From assembly GCA_937951935.1 (NCBI GenBank), contig CALGAM010000223.1, positions 1-18,997 of the forward strand: DNA of 18,997 nucleotides, given 5' to 3'. The notes under the pieces were generated by a model. It had not been told where the DNA came from. It made no database searches and saw only the letters and a list, made by a program, of their open reading frames with translations. Every line of letters begins with the position of its first letter. Position 1 is the first letter of the stretch. Of the stretch, positions 6,941 to 13,953 are shown in pieces. The DNA is from an uncultured Micromonospora sp. (GTDB lineage Bacteria > Actinomycetota > Actinomycetes > Mycobacteriales > Micromonosporaceae). Both the position numbers and the translations under genes were made by a program.

Positions 6941-7522
6941 CTACTTCACCATGCGGATGCTCATGGGGTAGCGGTACAGCGTGCCCTCGTTGGCCTTCAT
7001 CCCGCCGATGATCGCGAAGACGACCGCGATGATCAGGGTGATGAACGGCAGGAAGAACAGGATGCCGAAGGTGCACACCGAGACGATCGTGGCCACGAGG
7101 GTGGCGATGCCCCAGGTGATCTGGAAGTTGAGCGCCTCCACCGCGTGGGCCCGGACCGTCGGTGACTCGTTCCCCTTGGCCAGCATCGCGACGAGCGGGG
7201 CGATGAACCCCACGACGAGGGCGCCGAAGTGGGCGATCAGCGCCCAGGTCTTCTCGTCGCTGTTGGCGTAGCCGGGCGGGGCGGGGGCGGCGTACGGGCC
7301 ACCCGGAGGCGGGTAACCGCCGGGGGGCGGGTACGCGCCGGGGGGCGGGTATCCGCCCGGTGGGGGGTAAGCCCCCGGGGTCGGACCGGGTGGCGGGTAG
7401 GCGCCCCCACCCGAGGTGGGCGGCGGGTAGGCGCCGCCGCCGGACGTGGGCGGGGGAGTGCCCGGTGCGTCGTACGGGTTGCTCGAGCCGTACTCTCCGG
7501 GTGGGCGAGGTGGTTCGGTCAT
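6941..7522 (-). CDS. DUF4870 membrane protein with Pro/Gly/Tyr-rich repeat N-terminus
   Basis: This is a 193-residue protein. Residues 1-85 or so are disordered and repetitive: two TSGGGAYPPP units, then several GGYPPPGAYPPP-type units. Residues 88-193 form the DUF4870 core, with KTWALIAHFGALVVGFIAPL as a first membrane helix and two closely spaced helices between about 133 and 172, ending in a positively charged tail SIRMVK. Similar proteins are widespread in actinobacteria. Their function is unknown, and the repeat tail may act as a cytoplasmic interaction region. The start ATG at 7522 lacks a Shine-Dalgarno. TACCGT lies exactly 7 nt upstream, which suggests leaderless transcription. The gene is divergent from hrcA and convergent with hemW. 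Confidence 0.88.
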   Translation of the reverse strand: MTEPPRPPGEYGSSNPYDAPGTPPPTSGGGAYPPPTSGGGAYPPPGPTPGAYPPPGGYPPPGAYPPPGGYPPPGGPYAAPAPPGYANSDEKTWALIAHFGALVVGFIAPLVAMLAKGNESPTVRAHAVEALNFQITWGIATLVATIVSVCTFGILFFLPFITLIIAVVFAIIGGMKANEGTLYRYPMSIRMVK

Positions 7523-7529
7523 GGGGGCC

Positions 7530-7535
7530 ACGGTA
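7530..7535 (-). promoter_or_regulatory. -10 box TACCGT for the DUF4870 gene (leaderless)
   Basis: On the minus strand TACCGT is followed by GGCCCCC (7 nt) and then the ATG at 7522. There is no Shine-Dalgarno sequence. Confidence 0.5.
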
Positions 7536-7562
7536 GGGGGCCCGATCAAATGGCGCCACCTG

Positions 7563-7619
7563 CCCCTCGGGAATCGACACGTGCCCCCTGGAATCGAGGA
7601 CACACGTCCTCGGGATCGA
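7563..7619. repeat. Phased GGAATCGA repeats with an embedded 7-bp hairpin
   Basis: GGAATCGA occurs at 7570-7577 and 7590-7597, and GGGATCGA occurs at 7612-7619. The spacings of 20 and 22 bp place all three on about the same helix face. CGAGGAC (7595-7601) and GTCCTCG (7606-7612) form a perfect hairpin around ACAC. This is the main content of the 343-bp divergent gap 7523-7865 apart from the hrcA control region. It may be a protein-binding array for the DUF4870 promoter. Confidence 0.45.
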
Positions 7620-7753
7620 ACCGGACCAGTGGCGACGCGTCGCGGCCGGTGCGGCCGGGGTAGTGTGGTTGGTTGACACACCGGCGGGGGGATCGGCAGC
7701 AGGAGGTCGCGGTTCGGATAACCCGAGCAAACGATCATCGCGTTGTCTACGCC

Positions 7754-7781
7754 TTGGTCGTAAACTGGCACTCAATACGGT
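7754..7781 (+). promoter_or_regulatory. hrcA promoter (TTGGTC-N16-TACGGT)
   Basis: A -35-like TTGGTC (7754-7759) and a -10 TACGGT (7776-7781) are 16 nt apart. The -10 lies inside the CIRCE spacer, so HrcA bound to CIRCE would block RNA polymerase. Transcription should start near 7788. Confidence 0.6.
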
Positions 7782-7791
7782 TGAGTGCCAG
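7765..7791 (+). promoter_or_regulatory. CIRCE operator (HrcA binding site)
   Basis: CTGGCACTC (7765-7773) and GAGTGCCAG (7783-7791) form a perfect 9-bp inverted repeat separated by 9 nt, the geometry of CIRCE (consensus TTAGCACTC-N9-GAGTGCTAA). It lies 74 bp upstream of hrcA and overlaps the predicted promoter, indicating negative autoregulation of hrcA-dnaJ by heat-sensitive HrcA. Confidence 0.95.
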
Positions 7792-7865
7792 GGTGGAACC
7801 GTGGCGCAGTCCGTTGTGCCCCGGTGGAGTCGACATCCGGGCCCGGACGTCGCAGGGAGGTGAGG

Positions 7866-8888
7866 ATGGGTCTCGACGACCGCAAGCTTGAGGTGCTGCG
7901 CGCGATCGTGGAGGACTACGTCGCCACCCAGGAACCGGTCGGCAGCAAGGCTCTGGTCGAGCGCCACCAGCTCGGGGTGTCTCCCGCCACGGTTCGCAAC
8001 GACATGGCGGTGCTGGAGGAGGAGGGCTACATCCGTCAGCCGCACACCAGTGCGGGCCGGGTGCCCACCGACCGGGGCTACCGCCTCTTCGTCGACCGGC
8101 TCTCCCGCGTCAAGCCGCTCAGTCCCGCCGAGCGCCGGGCGATCGAGCGCTTCCTGGTCGGTGCGGTCGACCTGGACGACGTGGTGCACCGTACGGTCCG
8201 ACTCCTGGCTCAGCTGACCCGGCAGGTCGCCGTCGTGCAGTACCCGAGCCTGGCCCGGTCCTCGGTGCGGCACCTCGAACTGGTGCCGATCTCCACCACC
8301 CGGCTGATGCTGGTCATGATCGCCGACACGGGTCGGGTGGAGCAGCGCGTGGTCGAGCTGCCCGGCCCGGCCACCCCCGACGACGTGACCGACATGCGGC
8401 GCATGGTCAACGAGCGGCTCTGCGGCAAGAAGCTCGTCGAGACCCCGCCGCTGGTCCAGGCGTTGGTCGACGAGGCGCCGCCGGCTCTGAACCCCGCCAT
8501 GGCGACCCTGGCCACGGTCCTGCTCGAAACGCTCGTCGAGCGTCAGGAAGAGCGGGTCGCCCTGGCCGGCACCGCCAACCTCGCTCGCAACGGGGTACTG
8601 GACTTCCAGGGCTCACTGCGGCCGATCCTCGAGGCGCTCGAGGAGGAGGTCGTCCTGCTCAAGCTGATCGGCGGAGCCGAGGCGAACACCATGCAGGTGC
8701 GCATCGGCGACGAGAACGAGATCGACAACCTGCGGTCCACCTCGGTGGTGAGCACCGGCTACGGTTCCGGGTCCACCGTGCTCGGCGGTCTCGGCGTGTT
8801 GGGGCCGACCCGGATGGACTACCCGGGCACCATTGCCACGGTGCGGGCCGTGGCACGCTACGTCGGTGACGTACTGGCGCAAAACTGA
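7866..8888 (+). CDS. hrcA: Heat-inducible transcription repressor HrcA
   Basis: This 340-residue protein matches the usual HrcA length. The N-terminal winged helix (about residues 1-75) contains the diagnostic GVSPATVRNDMAVLEEEGYI recognition segment and QPHTSAGRVPTDRGYRLFVD. The remainder is the GAF-like inserted-dimerising region and ends in GPTRMDYPGTIATVRAVARY, a signature C-terminal block. HrcA represses groE/dnaK-type heat-shock genes by binding CIRCE and needs GroEL to stay active. ATG 7866 is preceded by AGGGAGG at proper spacing. An upstream extension of the frame runs through the CIRCE element and is not used. dnaJ follows 94 bp later, probably in the same transcript. Confidence 0.98.
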   Translation: MGLDDRKLEVLRAIVEDYVATQEPVGSKALVERHQLGVSPATVRNDMAVLEEEGYIRQPHTSAGRVPTDRGYRLFVDRLSRVKPLSPAERRAIERFLVGAVDLDDVVHRTVRLLAQLTRQVAVVQYPSLARSSVRHLELVPISTTRLMLVMIADTGRVEQRVVELPGPATPDDVTDMRRMVNERLCGKKLVETPPLVQALVDEAPPALNPAMATLATVLLETLVERQEERVALAGTANLARNGVLDFQGSLRPILEALEEEVVLLKLIGGAEANTMQVRIGDENEIDNLRSTSVVSTGYGSGSTVLGGLGVLGPTRMDYPGTIATVRAVARYVGDVLAQN

Positions 8889-8982
8889 CCCAATCCATCA
8901 CACCCCTGCGCAGAGTCGACCACGGCCCATCCGGACGACCGGCGGACGGTAACGCGAGACAGACATGAGGACACGGAACGCA

Positions 8983-10119
8983 GTGGCCAGGGACTACTAC
9001 GGGATTCTCGGCGTCAGCCGGAACGCCACCGAGGACGAGATCAAGCGGGCCTACCGCAAGCTGGCGCGGCAGTACCACCCGGACATCAACCCGGATCCGG
9101 AGGCACAGGAGAAGTTCAAGGACATCAACGCCGCGTACGAGGTCCTCTCCAACCCCCAGAAGCGACAGATCGTCGACCTCGGTGGGGATCCCCTCGCGCC
9201 CGGTGGCGGGGGTGCGCCGGGGCCGGGCAGCGCCGGTGGTCCGTTCGTCGGGTTCCAGGACATCATGGACGCGTTCTTCGGAGCCGCCGGTGGCTCGCGG
9301 GGACCGCGCCCCCGGACCCGTCCCGGTGCCGACGCCATCCTCCGGCTCGAGCTGGATCTGCACGAGACCGCCTTCGGTGTCGAGGCGCCGATCACCGTCG
9401 ACACGGCGGTTCTCTGCAACACCTGTTCCGGGGCCGGTACCGCGCCCGGCACCCACCTCGCCACCTGCGAGGCGTGCGGCGGCCGCGGTGAGGTCCAGTC
9501 GGTGCAGCGCACCTTCCTCGGCCAGGTCGTCTCGTCCCGGCCCTGCACGGTCTGCCAGGGGTACGGCACGATCATTCCCCACCCCTGCCCCACCTGCGGC
9601 GGCGACGGCCGGGTCCGGACCCGGCGCTCTCTCACCGTCAAGATCCCGGCCGGGGTCGAGGACGGCATGCGCATCCGGCTGGCCCAGCAGGGCGAGGTCG
9701 GCCCCGGCGGTGGCACCGCCGGCGACCTGTACGTCGAGATCCACGAGCGGCCGCACGACGTCTACTCCCGCAAGGGCGACGACCTGCACTGCCGGGTGAC
9801 GGTTCCGATGACCGCGGCCGCGCTCGGCACCCGGCTGACCATCAAGACGCTGGACAGCGAGGAGACGGTCGACGTCAAGCCGGGCACCCAGCCCGGGTCG
9901 ACGCTGCGGCTGCGCGGCCGGGGCGTACCGCACCTGCGCGGCACCGGCCGGGGTGACCTCTACGTCCACCTCGACGTCCGGACCCCGACGAAGCTCAACG
10001 CCGAGCAGGAGCGGCTCCTGCGCGAGTTCGCCAGGTCCCGGGGCGAGGAGGTCGCCGAGCTCAGCAAGCAGGGTGGTTTCTTCTCCCGGATGCGCGACGC
10101 CTTCAACGGCCACGGCTGA
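8983..10119 (+). CDS. dnaJ: Chaperone protein DnaJ (DnaJ2 type)
   Basis: This is a 378-residue type I Hsp40 that stimulates DnaK ATPase and delivers unfolded proteins to it. The J domain (1-70) contains the invariant His-Pro-Asp at 32-34. A Gly/Phe-type linker follows (GGDPLAPGGGGAPGPG and on). The zinc domain has all four CxxCxGxG repeats at 145-152, 162-169, 188-195 and 202-209. The C-terminal substrate-binding domains end near 350. GTG 8983 gives the standard MARDYYGILGV start with a weak GGAA ahead of it. An in-frame ATG at 8965 would add six residues. Linkage to hrcA under CIRCE marks it as the second actinobacterial DnaJ, distinct from the copy that sits with dnaK-grpE. Confidence 0.97.
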   Translation: MARDYYGILGVSRNATEDEIKRAYRKLARQYHPDINPDPEAQEKFKDINAAYEVLSNPQKRQIVDLGGDPLAPGGGGAPGPGSAGGPFVGFQDIMDAFFGAAGGSRGPRPRTRPGADAILRLELDLHETAFGVEAPITVDTAVLCNTCSGAGTAPGTHLATCEACGGRGEVQSVQRTFLGQVVSSRPCTVCQGYGTIIPHPCPTCGGDGRVRTRRSLTVKIPAGVEDGMRIRLAQQGEVGPGGGTAGDLYVEIHERPHDVYSRKGDDLHCRVTVPMTAAALGTRLTIKTLDSEETVDVKPGTQPGSTLRLRGRGVPHLRGTGRGDLYVHLDVRTPTKLNAEQERLLREFARSRGEEVAELSKQGGFFSRMRDAFNGHG

Positions 10120-10170
10120 CCGGCGCCGCGCTCCGGTCGCCGTCGGAGCCGGTCGGCTCACCGGCTCGGC

Positions 10171-10176
10171 TACCCT
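10171..10176 (+). promoter_or_regulatory. -10 box TACCCT for rsmE (leaderless)
   Basis: TACCCT is followed by GCTCGGC (7 nt) and the GTG at 10184. There is no Shine-Dalgarno, so rsmE can be made from its own leaderless mRNA even though it lies just after dnaJ. Confidence 0.5.
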
Positions 10177-10183
10177 GCTCGGC

Positions 10184-10927
10184 GTGAGCGCGCCGCTGTT
10201 CCTGGTCGAGTCGCTGCCGTCGGGAGACGTCGTCACGCTCGACGGGCCGGAGGGTCACCACGCCGCGACCGTGCAGCGGTTGCGTGCCGGCGAGGAGATC
10301 CTGCTCGCCGACGGCCGGGGCACCGTCGCCTCCGCCGTCGTCACCGCCGTCAGCCGTGGCGTCCTGACCTGTTCCGTCACCGCCCGGCGGTACGTCGCCG
10401 CGCCCGATCCCCGGCTCGTCGTCGTCCAGGGGTTGGCCAAGGGCGACCGGGCCGAGCTGGCGGTACAGGCGATGACCGAGGTCGGGGTCGACGAGATCGT
10501 TCCCTGGGCGGCAGCCCGCTGCGTGGTGCAGTGGCGTGCCGACCGGGGGGCGCGGGCCCGGGACCGCTGGGTGGCGACGGCGCGCGAGGCGGCCAAACAG
10601 GCCCGCCGGCCCCGGCTGCCGGCGGTCGGCGGGACACCGTCGGTGCCGGCCGTTCCGCTTGCCGACGTGGCGGCCCGGGTGAACGGTGCCGCCGCCGCTC
10701 TCGTGCTGCACGAGGAGGCCGAGGAGCGGCTCTCCGCGGTGAACCTGCCGCGCACCGGGGAGATCGTGCTGGTGGTCGGCCCCGAGGGTGGGATCGCCCC
10801 GGAAGAGCTGGCGGCGTTGCGGACCGCCGGCGGGGTGCCCGTCCGGCTCGGTGCCGAGGTGCTGCGAACCTCCACCGCCGGGGTCGCCGCGCTGGCCGTC
10901 CTGTCGGCCCGGCTCGGCCGGTGGTGA
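10184..10927 (+). CDS. rsmE: 16S rRNA (uracil-1498-N3)-methyltransferase RsmE
   Basis: This is a 247-residue SPOUT-class methyltransferase that uses SAM to methylate U1498 of 16S rRNA in the decoding region. The N-terminal PUA-like part includes GPEGHHAATVQRLRAGEEI. The knot-forming C-terminal part carries VQGLAKGDRAELAVQAMTEV, VVGPEGGIAPEEL (Gly-Pro-Glu-Gly-Gly at 199-203) and LGAEVLRTSTAGVAAL, the family's SAM-binding signatures. The start at GTG 10184 is supported by the -10 box 7 nt upstream; the frame is open further upstream into dnaJ but that overlap is a shadow. It follows dnaJ by 64 bp and is convergent with the GH3 gene. Confidence 0.96.
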   Translation: MSAPLFLVESLPSGDVVTLDGPEGHHAATVQRLRAGEEILLADGRGTVASAVVTAVSRGVLTCSVTARRYVAAPDPRLVVVQGLAKGDRAELAVQAMTEVGVDEIVPWAAARCVVQWRADRGARARDRWVATAREAAKQARRPRLPAVGGTPSVPAVPLADVAARVNGAAAALVLHEEAEERLSAVNLPRTGEIVLVVGPEGGIAPEELAALRTAGGVPVRLGAEVLRTSTAGVAALAVLSARLGRW

Positions 10928-10939
10928 GGCGGCGGAACG

Positions 10940-10956
10940 GGCCGCGCGTCGCGGCC
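10940..10956. terminator. Bidirectional hairpin between rsmE and the GH3 gene
   Basis: GGCCGCG (10940-10946) and CGCGGCC (10950-10956) form a perfect 7-bp GC stem with a 3-nt loop, filling half of the 34-bp convergent gap. It can serve both transcripts. There is no U-tract on either side. Confidence 0.65.
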
Positions 10957-10961
10957 GCGGG

Positions 10962-13433
10962 TCAGACGTCGACCAGTACGGCCAGCCGGCGGTCGGCGAT
11001 GCTGCGGGCCGCCTCGACCCGGTACCGGCCGGGCCGGGTACGCCAGCCCTCCGCCGTCCAGACCTGAAGCGTGCGAGCCGGCAGCGGCACCCGTACGGTC
11101 ACCGACTCACCCGGGTCGGCAACCGCCCGGGCGAAACCGGCGAGCCAGCGTACCGGCCGGTCCGGCTCGGGGGTCTCCGGGCCGACGTACACCTGCACCA
11201 CCTCGGCCCCGGGCCGGCCGCCGACGTTGGCGACGGTGACCACGGCGACCGGTCCGCCCGCCCCCTCCTCCACCGACAGGGACCGGTAGTCCCACTCGGT
11301 GTAGCCGGACCCGTGTCCGAACGGGAAGAGCGGCTCGGCCCGCCACCCCCGGTAGCCGACGAGGACGTCCTCGGCGTAGTGCAGGCGGCCCTCGACCGGG
11401 GTGACGTCCAGCGCCGGGCAGTCCTCGGGACGGCGTGGCCAGGTGGTGGGGAGCCGCCCGCCCGGCTCGGCGGCGCCGAGCAGGACGTCGGCGAGGGCGT
11501 GACCCGCCTCCTGGCCGGGGAACCAGGTGAGCAGGATCGCCGCCACCTCGTCGGCCCACGGCATCAGCACCGGGGAGCCGGCGTTCACCACCACGATGGT
11601 GCGGGGGTTGACCGCCGCCACCCGTCGGACCAGCTCGTCCTGGCGGCCGGGCAGCTCCAGCGACGTGCGGTCGAAGCCCTCCGACTCCACCTCCTCGGTG
11701 GTGCCGACCACCACGATCGCCACGTCGGCGTCGGCCGCGACCCGGACCGCCTCGGCCAGCAGCGCCTCCGCCGCGTCGGTCGGGGCGCCGTCTCGCGGGC
11801 CGGCTGCGTGCGGGTCCGTCTCCTCGGGTGCGGCGTGGCCGAGCCCGAACGACACGAAGCCGTGGCGCCCCTCCGCCACCCGCTGACGGAGCCGCACGTC
11901 GACCGGCTCGCCGGCGGTCAGCGGTACGTCGAAGCGGCGCTCGACCGTGGTGGGGAAGACGGACGCCGGATCCTCGCCCTCGTTCCACAGCGAACCGCTG
12001 AAGACCTCGACGTCGCCGACGGTGAGGGTGAGGTCGCCGAATCCGGTGATCGAGAAGTGGTGTCGGCCGCTCCGCTGCGGCGTGAAGCGGCCGGTCAGCT
12101 CGATGCTGGCGAGGTCGGTGGGGTGCACCCCGGCCGGCGGCTCGCCCATCCACCGCACCGTGGCGCGGTCCAGCTCCACCCGGTACAGCGGTCGGCCGTC
12201 GACGGCCCGCAGGGTCGCGGTGATCGGGCTCCAGCCGGGGCCGCCGGCCGGGCGCAGCCGGGGTCGGGGGTCGGCGCCGACGGCGTGGTCGACCGCCACC
12301 CCGGGCAGCGCGGCGGTCAGCCCGGCGAGCGGGGAGACCACGTGTGGCGGCGACACCTGGGCACTGCCGCCGCCCTGGATGCGCGCGTCGTCGGCGAGCG
12401 CGCCGAGGACCGCGATCCGGCGTAGCCGCCCGGCGTCCAGCGGCAGGATGTTGTCGACGTTGCGGGCCAGCACGAACGAGCGGGTCGCGACCTCGCGCGC
12501 GAGTGCGGCGCCGTCCGGCGGGTCGGGCACCGTGGCCGGGTCCACCGCCGGGGGTACGCCGTCGAGCAGCCCGGCCCGGGCGGCGAGCCGCAGCACCCGG
12601 CGTACCTTGTCGTCGACGACCGCCTCGGCGACCGTGCCGGCGCGTACGGCCGCGACCAGCGCGGCGCCCCACGGGTCGCCGGCCGCGGGCATCACCACGT
12701 CCAGTCCGGCGTTGGCGCTGGCCTCCGTGCTCCGGGCGGCGGTCCAGTCGGAGATCACGACCCCGTCGAAGCCCCACTCCTCCTTCAGCAGGTCGTGCAG
12801 GAGCGGACGGTGCTCGGTCATGGTCGCGCCGTTGACGCCGTTGTACGCCGCCATCACCGCCCAGACGCCCGCCGCGACGATCCGCTCGAACGGGAGGAGG
12901 TAGAGCTCCCGCAGCGCCCGGTCGGAGACCCGGACGTCGACGGTGAACCGGTCGGTCTCCGAGTCGTTGGCGACGAGGTGCTTGACCGTGGCCCCCACGC
13001 CCGACTCCTGCAACCCGGTCACGTACCCGACGCCGATCTCGGCGGTGAGCAGCGGATCCTCCGAGTAGCACTCGAAGTGCCGGCCGCCGAGCGGGCTACG
13101 GTGCAGGTTGACGGTCGGGGCGAGCAGCAGGTGGATGCCGCGGCGCCGGCACTCGGCGGCGAGCAGCCGGCCGGCGCGGCGGGCCAGGTCCGGATCCCAG
13201 GTGGCGGCGAGCGCGGTCGGGCTGGGCAGTGCGACCGACGGATCCTCCGGGGCCCACCGGACGTCTCGTACGCCGATCGGGCCGTCCGACATGACCAGCG
13301 AGCGAAGGCCGATGGCGGGGATCGCCGGCAGCGTCCAGAAGTCCTGACCGGAGAGGAGCCGCACCTTCGTCTCCAGGTCCAGCGCGGCCAACGCGCGCTC
13401 GACCGCCGCCTCCACCGACGCGTCAGGGGCCAT
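10962..13433 (-). CDS. Glycoside hydrolase family 3 beta-glycosidase with PA14 domain
   Basis: This is an 823-residue retaining glycosidase. The N-terminal TIM-barrel domain (about 1-300) contains MSDGPIGVRD, APTVNLHRSPLGGRHFECYS, KHLVANDSE and VVISDWTA, in which Asp229 is the nucleophile. The alpha/beta sandwich domain (about 330-660) is interrupted by a PA14 domain (about 415-530). It carries ESEGFDR at 583-589, where Glu585 is the likely acid/base. A fibronectin-III-like domain (about 715-790) follows. The layout and residue positions resemble the Kluyveromyces marxianus beta-glucosidase BglI. There is no signal peptide, so it probably hydrolyses imported beta-glucosides in the cytoplasm. 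The exact sugar preference is unknown. ATG 13433 has TACGAT 7 nt upstream and no Shine-Dalgarno. Confidence 0.95.
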   Translation of the reverse strand: MAPDASVEAAVERALAALDLETKVRLLSGQDFWTLPAIPAIGLRSLVMSDGPIGVRDVRWAPEDPSVALPSPTALAATWDPDLARRAGRLLAAECRRRGIHLLLAPTVNLHRSPLGGRHFECYSEDPLLTAEIGVGYVTGLQESGVGATVKHLVANDSETDRFTVDVRVSDRALRELYLLPFERIVAAGVWAVMAAYNGVNGATMTEHRPLLHDLLKEEWGFDGVVISDWTAARSTEASANAGLDVVMPAAGDPWGAALVAAVRAGTVAEAVVDDKVRRVLRLAARAGLLDGVPPAVDPATVPDPPDGAALAREVATRSFVLARNVDNILPLDAGRLRRIAVLGALADDARIQGGGSAQVSPPHVVSPLAGLTAALPGVAVDHAVGADPRPRLRPAGGPGWSPITATLRAVDGRPLYRVELDRATVRWMGEPPAGVHPTDLASIELTGRFTPQRSGRHHFSITGFGDLTLTVGDVEVFSGSLWNEGEDPASVFPTTVERRFDVPLTAGEPVDVRLRQRVAEGRHGFVSFGLGHAAPEETDPHAAGPRDGAPTDAAEALLAEAVRVAADADVAIVVVGTTEEVESEGFDRTSLELPGRQDELVRRVAAVNPRTIVVVNAGSPVLMPWADEVAAILLTWFPGQEAGHALADVLLGAAEPGGRLPTTWPRRPEDCPALDVTPVEGRLHYAEDVLVGYRGWRAEPLFPFGHGSGYTEWDYRSLSVEEGAGGPVAVVTVANVGGRPGAEVVQVYVGPETPEPDRPVRWLAGFARAVADPGESVTVRVPLPARTLQVWTAEGWRTRPGRYRVEAARSIADRRLAVLVDV

Positions 13434-13440
13434 GATCTCG

Positions 13441-13446
13441 ATCGTA
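13441..13446 (-). promoter_or_regulatory. -10 box TACGAT for the GH3 gene (leaderless)
   Basis: On the minus strand TACGAT is followed by CGAGATC (7 nt) and the ATG at 13433. There is no Shine-Dalgarno. Confidence 0.5.
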
Positions 13447-13514
13447 GTCGATGGGTGCCGTGGTCGTGCCCGTGGCGCGGGCGGGCGGGTGGTCCGCGGT
13501 CGGGGCGGCACCCC

Positions 13515-13520
13515 TACGAT
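13515..13520 (+). promoter_or_regulatory. -10 box TACGAT for the HIT-family gene (leaderless)
   Basis: TACGAT is followed by GCGGGGA (7 nt) and the ATG at 13528. This favours 13528 over the in-frame ATG at 13519, which overlaps the box itself. Confidence 0.55.
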
Positions 13521-13527
13521 GCGGGGA

Positions 13528-13884
13528 ATGAGGAGCGAGAGCGACTGCCTGTTCTGCCGGATCGTCGCGGGTGAGATCCCGGCGACCGTGGTGCGGGAGA
13601 CCGACACCACCCTGGCCTTCCGCGACATCAACCCGCAGGCGCCGGTTCACGTGCTGGTGATCCCGAAGGAGCACCACACCGACGTGGCGACGCTGGCCAA
13701 GGCGGACCCGGCACTGGCCGGGGCGGTGCTGAACACCGCGGCGGCGGTGGCGGAGAGCGAGGGGCTCCACCCCGACGGCTTCCGGCTGATCTTCAACACA
13801 GGCAAGCATGGTGGGCAGGAGGTCTTCCACGTACACGCCCACGTGCTCGGCGGCGAGCCACTGGGGCGGTTGCGGGCCCGCTGA
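13528..13884 (+). CDS. HIT-family nucleotide hydrolase (HINT-like)
   Basis: This is a 118-residue histidine-triad protein. The N-terminal DCLFCRIVAGEIPA segment, with Cys7 and Cys10, and the terminal triad His101-x-His103-x-His105 in VFHVHAHVLGG are the hallmarks of the HINT branch. These enzymes hydrolyse adenosine 5'-monophosphoramidates and related AMP-linked compounds through a His nucleophile. The length and NTGKHGGQEV loop fit the family well. The gene is divergent from the GH3 gene (94 bp between starts). In many actinobacteria a HIT gene sits between rsmE and phoH, as here, which suggests the GH3 and serine hydrolase genes are later insertions into a core block. Confidence 0.95.
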   Translation: MRSESDCLFCRIVAGEIPATVVRETDTTLAFRDINPQAPVHVLVIPKEHHTDVATLAKADPALAGAVLNTAAAVAESEGLHPDGFRLIFNTGKHGGQEVFHVHAHVLGGEPLGRLRAR

Positions 13885-13885
13885 G

Positions 13886-13906
13886 CGCCCGGCCGAGCCG
13901 AGGGCG
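13886..13906 (+). terminator. Hairpin after the HIT gene
   Basis: CGCCC-GGC (13886-13893) pairs with GCC-GA-GGGCG (13897-13906) over a 3-nt loop. This is eight base pairs with a 2-nt bulge, directly after the stop codon. No U-tract follows. Confidence 0.45.
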
Positions 13907-13921
13907 GGCGGGGACGACCGG

Positions 13922-13927
13922 TACGAT
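13922..13927 (+). promoter_or_regulatory. -10 box TACGAT for the serine hydrolase gene
   Basis: TACGAT lies 26 nt before the GTG start. Transcription from about 13934 would leave a short leader containing GAGGGGG (13941-13947), placed 6 nt before GTG 13954. Confidence 0.45.
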
Positions 13928-13953
13928 CAGCGATCCTGACGAGGGGGCGGTGC

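Noticed and set aside
8965..8982. ATG 8965 as the dnaJ start
   Set aside because: It adds six residues before the standard MARDYYGILGV N-terminus and has no Shine-Dalgarno. It remains possible, but GTG 8983 fits homologues better.
8659..10236. Long minus-strand open frame opposite dnaJ
   Set aside because: The translation is rich in Arg, Pro, Gly and Ala with no motif, and the plus strand holds an unambiguous DnaJ. High GC makes long antisense frames common.
11107..13071. Long shifted minus-strand frame inside the GH3 gene
   Set aside because: It is an Arg/Gly/Ala-rich shadow of the real GH3 frame without recognisable domains.
13434..13631. N-terminal extension of the GH3 protein to 13631
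   Set aside because: It would overlap the HIT gene start, and the added 66 residues look non-coding. ATG 13433 has a -10 box 7 nt upstream.
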